This document shows positions 4,891 to 5,502 of a DNA stretch of 5,502 nucleotides, one piece after another. The DNA is from an uncultured Rhodovulum sp. (GTDB taxonomy: Bacteria; Pseudomonadota; Alphaproteobacteria; Rhodobacterales; Rhodobacteraceae). Location: NCBI GenBank assembly GCA_946221765.1, contig CAMIMK010000225.1, positions 1 through 5,502 of the forward strand. The letters run 5' to 3'. The notes beneath the pieces were generated by a model that made no database searches, was not told where the DNA came from, and worked only from the letters and a program-made list of their open reading frames with translations. A program made the position numbers and the translations under genes. Within the stretch, counting starts at the first letter, position 1. Each line of letters starts with the position of its first letter.

Positions 4891-5502
4891 ATGACGGCAC
4901 CGCTCGTTCCGGGCTCCGAGGCCGAGGTCGCGGAGATCCTCCGTGCCGGGCCGCCGGTCGCCCTCCGCGGGGGCGGCACCCGTGCCCCCGCCCCGGAGCC
5001 GGGCACGGTCCTGCTCTCGACGGCCGGGCTGACCGGGATCACCCTCTACGAGCCGGGCGCGCTGACGCTGGTGGCCCGCGCCGGCACGCCGCTCGCCGAG
5101 GTCGAGGCGGCGCTGGCGGCCGAGGGCCAGATGCTGCCCTTCGAGCCCTGGGACGCCCGGGCGCTGACCGGCGCGACGGGCGCCCCGAGCTTCGGCGGCA
5201 TGGCCGCGACCAATGCCTCCGGGCCGCGGCGTCCCGTCGCCGGCGCCTGCCGCGACAGCATGATCGGCGTGCGCTTTGTCGATGGCACCGGGATGGTGGT
5301 GAAGAACGGCGGCCGGGTGATGAAGAACGTCACCGGCCTCGATCTCGTCAAGCTCATGGCGGGCAGCCACGGCACGCTCGGCGTCCTGACCGAGATTTCG
5401 GTGAAGGTGCTGCCCCGGCCCGAGCGGGTGGCGACGCTGGTTCTCCGGGGCCTCGGGCCGGCGCAGGCGGTGGCGGCGATGTCCGTGGCCCTCTGTACGC
5501 CC
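4891..5502 (+). CDS. glcE: Glycolate oxidase FAD-binding subunit GlcE (partial, 3' end outside window)
   Basis: The frame is open from the ATG for 204 codons to the window edge; the family length is about 350-400 residues, so roughly the N-terminal half is present. GlcE is the second FAD-domain subunit of the GlcDEF glycolate oxidase. Visible signatures are VALRGGGTR (23-31, the flavin pyrophosphate loop), LVARAGTPLAEVEAALAAEGQMLPFEP (60-86), FGGMAATNASGPRRP (101-115), DSMIGVRFVDG (122-132) and VMKNVTGLDLVKLMAGSHGTLGVLTEISVKVLPRP (143-177). The last closely follows E. coli GlcE and separates it from GlcD. There is no clear Shine-Dalgarno; the start is fixed by protein length and by the lack of a better in-frame start. 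It is separated from glcD by 511 nt carrying an antisense gene. glcF is expected just downstream. Confidence 0.94.
   Translation, partial: MTAPLVPGSEAEVAEILRAGPPVALRGGGTRAPAPEPGTVLLSTAGLTGITLYEPGALTLVARAGTPLAEVEAALAAEGQMLPFEPWDARALTGATGAPSFGGMAATNASGPRRPVAGACRDSMIGVRFVDGTGMVVKNGGRVMKNVTGLDLVKLMAGSHGTLGVLTEISVKVLPRPERVATLVLRGLGPAQAVAAMSVALCTP

Noticed and set aside
2721..5042. Very long minus-strand open frame (773 codons) opposite glcD and glcE
   Set aside because: It covers the reverse of two confident glc genes and part of the membrane-protein gene in another frame, with low-complexity His/Arg/Gly/Asp-rich sequence and no recognisable domain.

Overview
The window is very G+C-rich (roughly 70% by eye) with strong G/C preference at third codon positions. 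The GlcD and GlcE proteins look like those of photosynthetic-purple-bacterium relatives in the Alphaproteobacteria, most likely Rhodobacterales. That placement is inferred from protein resemblance and base composition, since the window holds no rRNA or other marker gene.

Layout, left to right. (1) Positions 31-857: a compact plus-strand two-gene operon. It has a textbook MerR-type promoter with a 19-bp spacer, a short MerR-family regulator of the AdhR/NmlR type, and a cysteine-free carboxymuconolactone-decarboxylase-family protein overlapping it by 8 nt. The pairing resembles aldehyde/electrophile-response loci, but the usual sensor cysteine is replaced by Arg52. (2) Positions 872-900: a hairpin between convergent genes. 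(3) Positions 940-2427, minus strand: a family 5 (Dpp/Opp-type) periplasmic solute-binding protein with no transporter partners on either side. (4) Positions 2428-2942: a divergent 515-nt intergenic region with a 21-bp direct repeat and candidate promoters facing both ways. (5) Positions 2943-4379, plus strand: glcD, the FAD subunit of glycolate oxidase. (6) Positions 4409-4771, minus strand: a small YbaN/DUF454 membrane protein inserted antisense. (7) Positions 4891-5502, plus strand: glcE, cut by the right edge of the window.

How they work together: GlcD and GlcE, with the iron-sulfur subunit GlcF expected just beyond the window, form the membrane-associated glycolate oxidase that turns glycolate into glyoxylate. 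The most unusual architectural point is that glcD and glcE are split by an antisense gene. The plus strand through that gene is open in one frame that starts on the glcD stop (TGATG) and ends on the glcE start (ATGA). No CRISPR array, mobile element, tRNA or rRNA was seen. I do not see a clearly new multi-gene system; the interrupted glc operon and the modified MerR sensor are the points most worth following.
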